Source: Struthio camelus
Lineage: Eukaryota; Chordata; Aves; Struthioniformes; Struthionidae
Length of the DNA: 64,000 bases
Assembly: GCF_040807025.1 (NCBI RefSeq)
Contig: NC_090944.1
Span: 5,298,068 to 5,362,067, forward strand
Direction of reading: 5' to 3'
A model generated the notes under the pieces. That model was not told the origin of the DNA, searched no databases, and was given only the letters and a program-made list of their open reading frames with translations. The translations under genes and the position numbers were made by a program. Below, piece after piece: positions 22,669 through 37,100 of the stretch (position 1 is its first letter; every line of letters begins with the position of its first letter).

Positions 22669-25600
22669 ATGACAAGACCAGCACCCCCAACACAACACCC
22701 AGATCCCCAAAAACAAGGCCCAGCACCTCCAACACAATGCCCAGCTCCCCTCTGCACCCCCAAAACAAGGCTAGCACCCTGCATGACAAGCCCAGCACCT
22801 CGAAAACAAGCCCATGATCCCCTCAGCACTCCCACAAGCCCAACACAACAAACACACGGCCCAGATCTCCTCTGCACCCCCAACACAAGGCCCAGCACTC
22901 CCAAGACAAGGCCCAGACCCCTCAGTACCCCTACGACAAACCCAGCATCTCCACCACAATGCCCAGATCCCGTCAGCACGTCCACGACAAGCCCAGCGCA
23001 CCCAACACAAGCCCCAGATCCCCTCCGCACTCGCACAACACGCCCAGCACCCCCAACACAAGGCCTAGATCCCCTCACCCCAAAAACAAGCCCCAGTTCC
23101 CCTCAGCACTCCCACACGCCCCACACAACAAACACACGGCCCAGATCCCCTCCGCACCCCCAACACAAGGCCCTGATCCCATCTGCACTCCCAAAACAAG
23201 GCCCAGCACTCCCACAACAAGCCCAGCACCCCCAGTGCAAGACCTAGCTCTCCTCAGCACCCCCACCACAAGCCCAGCACCCCCAACACAATGCCCAGAT
23301 CCCCTCAGCAACCCCACCACAAGGCCCTGATCCCCTCTGCACTCCCAAAACACATCCAGCACCTCAAAAACAAGCCCCTGATCCCGTCAGTACCCCCAAT
23401 ACAAGGCCCCGATCTCCTCAGCACCCCCAACACAATGCCCAGATTTCCTCTGCACCACGGAAAAAAGGCCCAGCACCTCGAAAACATGGCCAGATCCCCT
23501 CAGCACCCCCACTACAAGCCCCGCACCTCCAAAACAATGCCCCGATCACCTCAGCACCCCCACCACAAGTCCAGCACCCCCAACACAATGCCCCGATCCC
23601 CTCAGCAACCCCAAAACAGGGCCCAGATCCCCTCAGCAAACCCATTACAAGACCAGCTCCCCCGACACAAGGCCCACATCCCCTCAGCACCCCCAAAACA
23701 AGGCCCAGCAGCTCCAACACAACGCCCAGCTCCCCTCTGCACCCCCACAAAAATCCCAGCCCCCGCAACACAAGCCCAACACCTCCAAAACAAGCCCAGA
23801 TCCCCTCAACACTCCCACGAGCTCAACACAACAAACACACAGCCCAGATCCCCTCTGCACACCCATAACAGGCCCAACACCTCCAATACAAGCCCCAGAT
23901 CCCCTCCGCACTCGCACAACACGCCCAGCACTCCCAACACAAAGCCCCGATCCCGTTCAGTACCCTCATGACAAGACCAGCACCCCCAACACAACACCCA
24001 GATCCCCAAAAACAAGGCCCAGCACCTCCAACACGATGCCCAGCTCCCCTCTGCACCCCCAAAACAAGGCTAGCACCCTGCATGACAAGCCCAGCACCTC
24101 GAAAGCCCATGATCCCCTCAGCACTCCCACAAGCCCAACACAACAAACACACGGCCCAGATCTCCTCTGCACCCCCAACACAAGGCCCAGCACTCCCAAG
24201 ACAAGGCCCAGACCCCTCAGTACCCCTACGACAAACCCAGCATCTCCACCACAATGCCCAGATCCCGTCAGCACGTCCACGACAAGCCCAGCGCACCCAA
24301 CACAAGCCCCAGATCCCCTCCGCACTCGCACAACACGCCCAGCACCCCCAACACAAGGCCTAGATCCCCTCAGCACCCTGCATCACAAGCCCAGCACCCC
24401 AAAAACAAGCCCCAGTTCCCCTCAGCACTCCCACACGCCCCACACAACAAACACACGGCCCAGATCCCCTCCGCACCCCCAAAACAAGGCCCTGATCCCA
24501 TCTGCACTCCCAAAACAAGGCCCAGCACTCCCACAACAAGCCCAGCACCCCCAGTGCAAGACCTAGCTCTCCTCAGCACCCCCACCACAAGCCCAGCACC
24601 CCCAACACAATGCCCAGATCCCCTCAGCAACCCCACCACAAGGCCCTGATCCCCTCTGCACTCCCAAAACACATCCAGCACCTCAAAAACAAGCCCCTGA
24701 TCCCGTCAGTACCCCCAATACAAGGCCCCGATCTCCTCAGCACCCCCAACACAATGCCCAGATTTCCTCTGCACCACGGAAAAAAGGCCCAGCACCTCGA
24801 AAACATGGCCAGATCCCCTCAGCACCCCCACTACAAGCCCCGCACCTCCAAAACAATGCCCCGATCACCTCAGCACCCCCACAACAAGCCCTGCACCCCC
24901 AACGCAATGCCCAGATCCGCTCAGCACCCCTACCACAAGTCCAGCACCCCCAACACAATGCCCCGATCCCCTCAGCAACCCCAAAACAGGGCCCAGATCC
25001 CCTCAGCAAACCCATTACAAGACCAGCTCCCCCGACACAAGGCCCACATCCCCTCAGCACCCCCAAAACAAGGCCCAGCAGCTCCAACACAACGCCCAGC
25101 TCCCCTCTGCACCCCCACAAAAATCCCAGCCCCCGCAACACAAGCCCAACACCTCCAAAACAAGCCCAGATCCCCTCAACACTCCCACAAGCTCAACACA
25201 ACAAACACACAGCCCAGATCCCCTCTGCACACCCATAACAGGCCCAACACCTCCAATACAAGCCCCAGATCCCCTCCGCACTCGCACAACACGCCCAGCA
25301 CTCCCAACACAAAGCCCCGATCCCGTTCAGTACCCTCATGACAAGACCAGCACCCCCAACACAACACCCAGATCCCCAAAAACAAGGCCCAGCACCTCCA
25401 ACACAATGCCCAGCTCCCCTCTGCACCCCCAAAACAAGGCTAGCACCCTGCATGACAAGCCCAGCACCTCGAAAACAAGCCCATGATCCCCTCAGCACTC
25501 CCACAAGCCCAACACAACAAACACACGGCCCAGATCTCCTCTGCACCCCCAACACAAGGCCCAGCACTCCCAAGACAAGGCCCAGACCCCTCAGTACCCC

Positions 25601-26927
25601 TACGACAAACCCAGCATCTCCACCACAATGCCCAGATCCCGTCAGCACGTCCACGACAAGCCCAGCGCACCCAACACAAGCCCCAGATCCCCTCCGCACT
25701 CGCACAACACGCCCAGCACCCCCAACACAAGGCCTAGATCCCCTCAGCACCCTGCATCACAAGCCCAGCACCCCAAAAACAAGCCCCAGTTCCCCTCAGC
25801 ACTCCCACACGCCCCACACAACAAACACACGGCCCAGATCCCCTCCGCACCCCCAAAACAAGGCCCTGATCCCATCTGCACTCCCAAAACAAGGCCCAGC
25901 ACTCCCACAAGCCCAGCACCCCCAGTGCAAGACCTAGCTCTCCTCAGCACCCCCACCACAAGCCCAGCACCCCCAACACAATGCCCAGATCCCCTCAGCA
26001 ACCCCACCACAAGGCCCTGATCCCCTCTGCACTCCCAAAACACATCCAGCACCTCAAAAACAAGCCCCTGATCCCGTCAGTACCCCCAATACAAGGCCCC
26101 GATCTCCTCAGCACCCCCAACACAATGCCCAGATTTCCTCTGCACCACGGAAAAAAGGCCCAGCACCTCGAAAACATGGCCAGATCCCCTCAGCACCCCC
26201 ACTACAAGCCCCGCACCTCCAAAACAATGCCCCGATCACCTCAGCACCCCCACAACAAGCCCTGCACCCCCAACGCAATGCCCAGATCCCCTCAGCACCC
26301 CGACCACAAGCCCAGCACCCCCAACACAATGCCCCGATCCCCTCAGCAACCCCAAAACAAGGCCCACATCCCCTCAGCAAACCCATTACAAGACCAGCTC
26401 CCCCGACACAAGGCCCACATCCCCTCAGCACCCTCAAAACAAGGCCCAGCAGCTCCAACACAACGCCCAGCTCCCCTCTGCACCCCCACAAAAATCCCAG
26501 CCCCCGCAACACAAGCCCAACACCTCCAAAACAAGCCCAGATCCCCTCAACACTCCCACAAGCCCAACACAACAAACACACAGCCCAGATCCACACAGCA
26601 ACCCCACAACAAGCCCAGCACCCGCAATACAAGGCCCTGACCACTCAGTACACCCAGGACAAGCCCAAGACCTCCAAAACAACGCCCAGCTCCCCTCTGC
26701 ACCCCCACAAAAATCCCAGCCCCCGCAACACAAGCCCAACACCTCCAAAACAAGCCCAGATCCCCTCAACACTCCCACAAGCTCAACACAACAAACACAC
26801 AGCCCAGATCCCCTCTGCACACCCATAACAGGCCCAACACCTCCAATACAAGCCCCAGATCCTCTCCGCACTCGCACAACACGCCCAGCACTCCCAACAC
26901 AAAGCCCCGATCCCGTTCAGTACCCTC
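22669..26927 (+). repeat. third-order duplication, copy 1 (4259 bp: units of 1299, 1370, 1590)
   Basis: Three consecutive units of distinctive length are repeated in the same order immediately downstream. The 24-bp deletion (after 23077) and the 4-bp deletion (near 24104) recur at the same relative places. Confidence 0.9.
26539..26682 (+). repeat. 144-bp 'edge' segment inside a 1590-bp unit
   Basis: This segment (with CACAGCAACCCCACAACAAG and ACTCAGTACACCCAGGACAA) reads identical to 15084-15227 in the divergent left edge. In the homogeneous part it occurs only in the 1589/1590-bp units, near 26.6, 30.9, 37.8, 39.4, 54.4 and 58.7 kb. It accounts for part of their extra 267 bp. Confidence 0.85.
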
Positions 26928-29900
26928 ATGACAAGACCAGCACCCCCAACACAACACCCAGATCCCCAAAAACAAGGCCCAGCACCTCCAACACAATGCC
27001 CAGCTCCCCTCTGCACCCCCAAAACAAGGCTAGCACCCTGCATGACAAGCCCAGCACCTCGAAAACAAGCCCATGATCCCCTCAGCACTCCCACAAGCCC
27101 AACACAACAAACACACGGCCCAGATCTCCTCTGCACCCCCAACACAAGGCCCAGCACTCCCAAGACAAGGCCCAGACCCCTCAGTACCCCTACGACAAAC
27201 CCAGCATCTCCACCACAATGCCCAGATCCCGTCAGCACGTCCACGACAAGCCCAGCGCACCCAACACAAGCCCCAGATCCCCTCCGCACTCGCACAACAC
27301 GCCCAGCACCCCCAACACAAGGCCTAGATCCCCTCACCCCAAAAACAAGCCCCAGTTCCCCTCAGCACTCCCACACGCCCCACACAACAAACACACGGCC
27401 CAGATCCCCTCCGCACCCCCAACACAAGGCCCTGATCCCATCTGCACTCCCAAAACAAGGCCCAGCACTCCCACAACAAGCCCAGCACCCCCAGTGCAAG
27501 ACCTAGCTCTCCTCAGCACCCCCACCACAAGCCCAGCACCCCCAACACAATGCCCAGATCCCCTCAGCAACCCCACCACAAGGCCCTGATCCCCTCTGCA
27601 CTCCCAAAACACATCCAGCACCTCAAAAACAAGCCCCTGATCCCGTCAGTACCCCCAATACAAGGCCCCGATCTCCTCAGCACCCCCAACACAATGCCCA
27701 GATTTCCTCTGCACCACGGAAAAAAGGCCCAGCACCTCGAAAACATGGCCAGATCCCCTCAGCACCCCCACTACAAGCCCCGCACCTCCAAAACAATGCC
27801 CCGATCACCTCAGCACCCCCACCACAAGTCCAGCACCCCCAACACAATGCCCCGATCCCCTCAGCAACCCCAAAACAGGGCCCAGATCCCCTCAGCAAAC
27901 CCATTACAAGACCAGCTCCCCCGACACAAGGCCCACATCCCCTCAGCACCCCCAAAACAAGGCCCAGCAGCTCCAACACAACGCCCAGCTCCCCTCTGCA
28001 CCCCCACAAAAATCCCAGCCCCCGCAACACAAGCCCAACACCTCCAAAACAAGCCCAGATCCCCTCAACACTCCCACGAGCTCAACACAACAAACACACA
28101 GCCCAGATCCCCTCTGCACACCCATAACAGGCCCAACACCTCCAATACAAGCCCCAGATCCCCTCCGCACTCGCACAACACGCCCAGCACTCCCAACACA
28201 AAGCCCCGATCCCGTTCAGTACCCTCATGACAAGACCAGCACCCCCAACACAACACCCAGATCCCCAAAAACAAGGCCCAGCACCTCCAACACGATGCCC
28301 AGCTCCCCTCTGCACCCCCAAAACAAGGCTAGCACCCTGCATGACAAGCCCAGCACCTCGAAAGCCCATGATCCCCTCAGCACTCCCACAAGCCCAACAC
28401 AACAAACACACGGCCCAGATCTCCTCTGCACCCCCAACACAAGGCCCAGCACTCCCAAGACAAGGCCCAGACCCCTCAGTACCCCTACGACAAACCCAGC
28501 ATCTCCACCACAATGCCCAGATCCCGTCAGCACGTCCACGACAAGCCCAGCGCACCCAACACAAGCCCCAGATCCCCTCCGCACTCGCACAACACGCCCA
28601 GCACCCCCAACACAAGGCCTAGATCCCCTCAGCACCCTGCATCACAAGCCCAGCACCCCAAAAACAAGCCCCAGTTCCCCTCAGCACTCCCACACGCCCC
28701 ACACAACAAACACACGGCCCAGATCCCCTCCGCACCCCCAAAACAAGGCCCTGATCCCATCTGCACTCCCAAAACAAGGCCCAGCACTCCCACAACAAGC
28801 CCAGCACCCCCAGTGCAAGACCTAGCTCTCCTCAGCACCCCCACCACAAGCCCAGCACCCCCAACACAATGCCCAGATCCCCTCAGCAACCCCACCACAA
28901 GGCCCTGATCCCCTCTGCACTCCCAAAACACATCCAGCACCTCAAAAACAAGCCCCTGATCCCGTCAGTACCCCCAATACAAGGCCCCGATCTCCTCAGC
29001 ACCCCCAACACAATGCCCAGATTTCCTCTGCACCACGGAAAAAAGGCCCAGCACCTCGAAAACATGGCCAGATCCCCTCAGCACCCCCACTACAAGCCCC
29101 GCACCTCCAAAACAATGCCCCGATCACCTCAGCACCCCCACAACAAGCCCTGCACCCCCAACGCAATGCCCAGATCCGCTCAGAACCCCTACCACAAGTC
29201 CAGCACCCCCAACACAATGCCCCGATCCCCTCAGCAACCCCAAAACAGGGCCCAGATCCCCTCAGCAAACCCATTACAAGACCAGCTCCCCCGACACAAG
29301 GCCCACATCCCCTCAGCACCCCCAAAACAAGGCCCAGCAGCTCCAACACAACGCCCAGCTCCCCTCTGCACCCCCACAAAAATCCCAGCCCCCGCAACAC
29401 AAGCCCAACACCTCCAAAACAAGCCCAGATCCCCTCAACACTCCCACAAGCTCAACACAACAAACACACAGCCCAGATCCCCTCTGCACACCCATAACAG
29501 GCCCAACACCTCCAATACAAGCCCCAGATCCCCTCCGCACTCGCACAACACGCCCAGCACTCCCAACACAAAGCCCCGATCCCGTTCAGTACCCTCATGA
29601 CAAGACCAGCACCCCCAACACAACACCCAGATCCCCAAAAACAAGGCCCAGCACCTCCAACACAATGCCCAGCTCCCCTCTGCACCCCCAAAACAAGGCT
29701 AGCACCCTGCATGACAAGCCCAGCACCTCGAAAACAAGCCCATGATCCCCTCAGCACTCCCACAAGCCCAACACAACAAACACACGGCCCAGATCTCCTC
29801 TGCACCCCCAACACAAGGCCCAGCACTCCCAAGACAAGGCCCAGACCCCTCAGTACCCCTACGACAAACCCAGCATCTCCACCACAATGCCCAGATCCCG

Positions 29901-31185
29901 TCAGCACGTCCACGACAAGCCCAGCGCACCCAACACAAGCCCCAGATCCCCTCCGCACTCGCACAACACGCCCAGCACCCCCAACACAAGGCCTAGATCC
30001 CCTCAGCACCCTGCATCACAAGCCCAGCACCCCAAAAACAAGCCCCAGTTCCCCTCAGCACTCCCACACGCCCCACACAACAAACACACGGCCCAGATCC
30101 CCTCCGCACCCCCAAAACAAGGCCCTGATCCCATCTGCACTCCCAAAACAAGGCCCAGCACTCCCACAAGCCCAGCACCCCCAGTGCAAGACCTAGCTCT
30201 CCTCAGCACCCCCACCACAAGCCCAGCACCCCCAACACAATGCCCAGATCCCCTCAGCAACCCCACCACAAGGCCCTGATCCCCTCTGCACTCCCAAAAC
30301 ACATCCAGCACCTCAAAAACAAGCCCCTGATCCCGTCAGTACCCCCAATACAAGGCCCCGATCTCCTCAGCACCCCCAACACAATGCCCAGATTTCCTCT
30401 GCACCACGGAAAAAAGGCCCAGCACCTCGAAAACATGGCCAGATCCCCTCAGCACCCCCACTACAAGCCCCGCACCTCCAAAACAATGCCCCGATCACCT
30501 CAGCACCCCCACAACAAGCCCTGCACCCCCAACGCAATGCCCAGATCCCCTCAGCACCCCGACCACAAGCCCAGCACCCCCAACACAATGCCCCGATCCC
30601 CTCAGCAACCCCAAAACAAGGCCCACATCCCCTCAGCAAACCCATTACAAGACCAGCTCCCCCGACACAAGGCCCACATCCCCTCAGCACCCCCAAAACA
30701 AGGCCCAGCAGCTCCAACACAACGCCCAGCTCCCCTCTGTACCCCCCAAAAATCCCAGCCCCCGCAACACAAGCCCAACACCTCCAAAACAAGCCCAGAT
30801 CCCCTCAACACTCCCACAAGCCCAACACAACAAACACACAGCCCAGATCCACACAGCAACCCCACAACAAGCCCAGCACCCGCAATACAAGGCCCTGACC
30901 ACTCAGTACACCCAGGACAAGCCCAAGACCTCCAAAACAACGCCCAGCTCCCCTCTGCACCCCCACAAAAATCCCAGCCCCCGCAACACAAGCCCAACAC
31001 CTCCAAAACAAGCCCAGATCCCCTCAACACTCCCACAAGCTCAACACAACAAACACACAGCCCAGATCCCCTCTGCACACCCATAACAGGCCCAACACCT
31101 CCAATACAAGCCCCAGATCCCCTCCGCACTCGCACAACACGCCCAGCACTCCCAACACAAAGCCCCGATCCCGTTCAGTACCCTC
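26928..31185 (+). repeat. third-order duplication, copy 2 (4258 bp: units of 1299, 1370, 1589)
   Basis: Nearly identical to 22669-26927. Visible differences are few: a base change near 29184 (CTCAGAACCCC for CTCAGCACCCC) and altered bases with a 1-bp loss near 30740 (CTGTACCCCCCAAAAAT). This indicates a recent exchange. Confidence 0.9.
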
Positions 31186-34100
31186 ATGACAAGACCAGCA
31201 CCCCCAACACAACACCCAGATCCCCAAAAACAAGGCCCAGCACCTCCAACACAATGCCCAGCTCCCCTCTGCACCCCCAAAACAAGGCTAGCACCCTGCA
31301 TGACAAGCCCAGCACCTCGAAAACAAGCCCATGATCCCCTCAGCACTCCCACAAGCCCAACACAACAAACACACGGCCCAGATCTCCTCTGCACCCCCAA
31401 CACAAGGCCCAGCACTCCCAAGACAAGGCCCAGACCCCTCAGTACCCCTACGACAAGCCCAGCATCTCCACCACAATGCCCAGATCCCGTCAGCACGTCC
31501 ACGACAAGCCCAGCGCACCCAACACAAGCCCCAGATCCCCTCCGCACTCGCACAACACGCCCAGCACCCCCAACACAAGGCCTAGATCCCCTCAGCACCC
31601 TGCATCACAAGCCCAGCACCCCAAAAACAAGCCCCAGTTCCCCTCAGCACTCCCACACGCCCCACACAACAAACACACGGCCCAGATCCCCTCCGCACCC
31701 CCAACACAAGGCCCTGATCCCATCTGCACTCCCAAAACAAGGCCCAGCACTCCCACAACAAGCCCAGCACCCCCAGTGCAAGACCTAGCTCTCCTCAGCA
31801 CCCCCACCACAAGCCCAGCACCCCCAACACAATGCCCAGATCCCCTCAGCAACCCCACCACAAGGCCCTGATCCCCTCTGCACTCCCAAAACACATCCAG
31901 CACCTCAAAAACAAGCCCCTGATCCCGTCAGTACCCCCAATACAAGGCCCCGATCTCCTCAGCACCCCCAACACAATGCCCAGATTTCCTCTGCACCATG
32001 GAAAAAAGGCCCAGCACCTCGAAAACATGGCCAGATCCCCTCAGCACCCCCACTACAAGCCCCGCACCTCCAAAACAATGCCCCGATCACCTCAGCACCC
32101 CCACAACAAGTCCAGCACCCCCAACACAATGCCCCGATCCCCTCAGCAACCCCAAAACAGGGCCCAGATCCCCTCAGCAAACCCATTACAAGACCAGCTC
32201 CCCCGACACAAGGCCCACATCCCCTCAGCACCCCCAAAACAAGGCCCAGCAGCTCCAACACAACGCCCAGCTCCCCTCTGCACCCCCACAAAAATCCCAG
32301 CCCCCGCAACACAAGCCCAACACCTCCAAAACAAGCCCAGATCCCCTCAACACTCCCACAAGCTCAACACAACAAACACACAGCCCAGATCCCCTCTGCA
32401 CACCCATAACAGGCCCAACACCTCCAATACAAGCCCCAGATCCCCTCCGCACTCGCACAACACGCCCAGCACTCCCAACACAAAGCCCCGATCCCGTTCA
32501 GTACCCTCATGACAAGACCAGCACCCCCAACACAACACCCAGATCCCCAAAAACAAGGCCCAGCACCTCCAACACGATGCCCAGCTCCCCTCTGCACCCC
32601 CAAAACAAGGCTAGCACCCTGCATGACAAGCCCAGCACCTCGAAAACAAGCCCATGATCCCCTCAGCACTCCCACAAGCCCAACACAACAAACACACGGC
32701 CCAGATCTCCTCTGCACCCCCAACACAAGGCCCAGCACTCCCAAGACAAGGCCCAGACCCCTCAGTACCCCTACGACAAACCCAGCATCTCCACCACAAT
32801 GCCCAGATCCCGTCAGCACGTCCACGACAAGCCCAGCACACCCAACACAAGCCCCAGATCCCCTCCGCACTCGCACAACACGCCCAGCACCCCCAACACA
32901 AGGCCTAGATCCCCTCAGCACCCTGCATCACAAGCCCAGCACCCCAAAAACAAGCCCCAGTTCCCCTCAGCACTCCCACACGCCCCACACAACAAACACA
33001 CGGCCCAGATCCCCTCCGCACCCCCAAAACAAGGCCCTGATCCCATCTGCACTCCCAAAACAAGGCCCAGCACTCCCACAACAAGCCCAGCACCCCCAGT
33101 GCAAGACCTAGCTCTCCTCAGCACCCCCACCACAAGCCCAGCACCCCCAACACAATGCCCAGATCCCCTCAGCAACCCCACCACAAGGCCCTGATCCCCT
33201 CTGCACTCCCAAAACACATCCAGCACCTCAAAAACAAGCCCCTGATCCCGTCAGTACCCCCAATACAAGGCCCCGATCTCCTCAGCACCCCCAACACAAT
33301 GCCCAGATTTCCTCTGCACCACGGAAAAAAGGCCCAGCACCTCGAAAACAATGCCCCGATCACCTCAGCACCCCCACAACAAGCCCCGCACCCCCAACGC
33401 AATGCCCAGATCCGCTCAGCACCCCTACCACAAGTCCAGCACCCCCAACACAATGCCCCGATCCCCTCAGCAACCCCAAAACAGGGCCCAGATCCCCTCA
33501 GCAAACCCATTACAAGACCAGCTCCCCCGACACAAGGCCCACATCCCCTCAGCACCCTCAAAACAAGGCCCAGCAGCTCCAACACAACGCCCAGCTCCCC
33601 TCTGCACTCCCACAAAAATCCCAGCCCCCGCAACACAAGCCCAACACCTCCAAAACAAGCCCAGATCCCCTCAACACTCCCACAAGCTCAACACAACAAA
33701 CACACAGCCCAGATCCCCTCTGCACACCCATAACAGGCCCAACACCTCCAATACAAGCCCCAGATCCTCTCCGCACTCGCACAACACGCCCAGCACTCCC
33801 AACACAAAGCCCCGATCCCGTTCAGTACCCTCATGACAAGACCAGCACCCCCAACACAACACCCAGATCCCCAAAAACAAGGCCCAGCACCTCCAACACA
33901 ATGCCCAGCTCCCCTCTGCACCCCCAAAACAAGGCTAGCACCCTGCATGACAAGCCCAGCACCTCGAAAACAAGCCCATGATCCCCTCAGCACTCCCACA
34001 AGCCCAACACAACAAACACACGGCCCAGATCTCCTCTGCACCCCCAACACAAGGCCCAGCACTCCCAAGACAAGGCCCAGACCCCTCAGTACCCCTACGA

Positions 34101-37100
34101 CAAACCCAGCATCTCCACCACAATGCCCAGATCCCGTCAGCACGTCCACGACAAGCCCAGCGCACCCAACACAAGCCCCAGATCCCCTCCGCACTCGCAC
34201 AACACGCCCAGCACCCCCAACACAAGGCCTAGATCCCCTCACCCCAAAAACAAGCCCCAGTTCCCCTCAGCACTCCCACACGCCCCACACAACAAACACA
34301 CGGCCCAGATCCCCTCCGCACCCCCAACACAAGGCCCTGATCCCATCTGCACTCCCAAAACAAGGCCCAGCACTCCCACAACAAGCCCAGCACCCCCAGT
34401 GCAAGACCTAGCTCTCCTCAGCACCCCCACCACAAGCCCAGCACCCCCAACACAATGCCCAGATCCCCTCAGCAACCCCACCACAAGGCCCTGATCCCCT
34501 CTGCACTCCCAAAACACATCCAGCACCTCAAAAACAAGCCCCTGATCCCCTCAGTACCCCCAATACAAGGCCCCGATCTCCTCAGCACCCCCAACACAAT
34601 GCCCAGATTTCCTCTGCACCACGGAAAAAAGGCCCAGCACCTCGAAAACATGGCCAGATCCCCTCAGCACCCCCACTACAAGCCCCGCACCTCCAAAACA
34701 ATGCCCCGATCACCTCAGCACCCCCACCACAAGTCCAGCACCCCCAACACAATGCCCCGATCCCCTCAGCAACCCCAAAACAGGGCCCAGATCCCCTCAG
34801 CAAACCCATTACAAGACCAGCTCCCCCGACACAAGGCCCACATCCCCTCAGCACCCCCAAAACAAGGCCCAGCAGCTCCAACACAACGCCCAGCTCCCCT
34901 CTGCACCCCCACAAAAATCCCAGCCCCCGCAACACAAGCCCAACACCTCCAAAACAAGCCCAGATCCCCTCAACACTCCCACAAGCTCAACACAACAAAC
35001 ACACAGCCCAGATCCCCTCTGCACACCCATAACAGGCCCAACACCTCCAATACAAGCCCCAGATCCCCTCCGCACTCGCACAACACGCCCAGCACTCCCA
35101 ACACAAAGCCCCGATCCCGTTCAGTACCCTCATGACAAGACCAGCACCCCCAACACAACACCCAGATCCCCAAAAACAAGGCCCAGCACCTCCAACACGA
35201 TGCCCAGCTCCCCTCTGCACCCCCAAAACAAGGCTAGCACCCTGCATGACAAGCCCAGCACCTCGAAAACAAGCCCATGATCCCCTCAGCACTCCCACAA
35301 GCCCAACACAACAAACACACGGCCCAGATCTCCTCTGCACCCCCAACACAAGGCCCAGCACTCCCAAGACAAGGCCCAGACCCCTCAGTACCCCTACGAC
35401 AAACCCAGCATCTCCACCACAATGCCCAGATCCCGTCAGCACGTCCACGACAAGCCCAGCGCACCCAACACAAGCCCCAGATCCCCTCCGCACTCGCACA
35501 ACACGCCCAGCACCCCCAACACAAGGCCTAGATCCCCTCAGCACCCTGCATCACAAGCCCAGCACCCCAAAAACAAGCCCCAGTTCCCCTCAGCACTCCC
35601 ACACGCCCCACACAACAAACACACGGCCCAGATCCCCTCCGCACCCCCAAAACAAGGCCCTGATCCCATCTGCACTCCCAAAACAAGGCCCAGCACTCCC
35701 ACAACAAGCCCAGCACCCCCAGTGCAAGACCTAGCTCTCCTCAGCACCCCCACCACAAGCCCAGCACCCCCAACACAATGCCCAGATCCCCTCAGCAACC
35801 CCACCACAAGGCCCTGATCCCCTCTGCACTCCCAAAACACATCCAGCACCTCAAAAACAAGCCCCTGATCCCCTCAGTACCCCCAATACAAGGCCCCGAT
35901 CTCCTCAGCACCCCCAACACAATGCCCAGATTTCCTCTGCACCACGGAAAAAAGGCCCAGCACCTCGAAAACATGGCCAGATCCCCTCAGCACCCCCACT
36001 ACAAGCCCCGCACCTCCAAAACAATGCCCCGATCACCTCAGCACCCCCACAACAAGCCCTGCACCCCCAACGCAATGCCCAGATCCGCTCAGCACCCCTA
36101 CCACAAGTCCAGCACCCCCAACACAATGCCCCGATCCCCTCAGCAACCCCAAAACAGGGCCCAGATCCCCTCAGCAAACCCATTACAAGACCAGCTCCCC
36201 CGACACAAGGCCCACATCCCCTCAGCACCCCCAAAACAAGGCCCAGCAGCTCCAACACAACGCCCAGCTCCCCTCTGCACCCCCACAAAAATCCCAGCCC
36301 CCGCAACACAAGCCCAACACCTCCAAAACAAGCCCAGATCCCCTCAACACTCCCACAAGCTCAACACAACAAACACACAGCCCAGATCCCCTCTGCACAC
36401 CCATAACAGGCCCAACACCTCCAATACAAGCCCCAGATCCCCTCCGCACTCGCACAACACGCCCAGCACTCCCAACACAAAGCCCCGATCCCGTTCAGTA
36501 CCCTCATGACAAGACCAGCACCCCCAACACAACACCCAGATCCCCAAAAACAAGGCCCAGCACCTCCAACACGATGCCCAGCTCCCCTCTGCACCCCCAA
36601 AACAAGGCTAGCACCCTGCATGACAAGCCCAGCACCTCGAAAACAAGCCCATGATCCCCTCAGCACTCCCACAAGCCCAACACAACAAACACACGGCCCA
36701 GATCTCCTCTGCACCCCCAACACAAGGCCCAGCACTCCCAAGACAAGGCCCAGACCCCTCAGTACCCCTACGACAAACCCAGCATCTCCACCACAATGCC
36801 CAGATCCCGTCAGCACGTCCACGACAAGCCCAGCGCACCCAACACAAGCCCCAGATCCCCTCCGCACTCGCACAACACGCCCAGCACCCCCAACACAAGG
36901 CCTAGATCCCCTCAGCACCCTGCATCACAAGCCCAGCACCCCAAAAACAAGCCCCAGTTCCCCTCAGCACTCCCACACGCCCCACACAACAAACACACGG
37001 CCCAGATCCCCTCCGCACCCCCAAAACAAGGCCCTGATCCCATCTGCACTCCCAAAACAAGGCCCAGCACTCCCACAAGCCCAGCACCCCCAGTGCAAGA

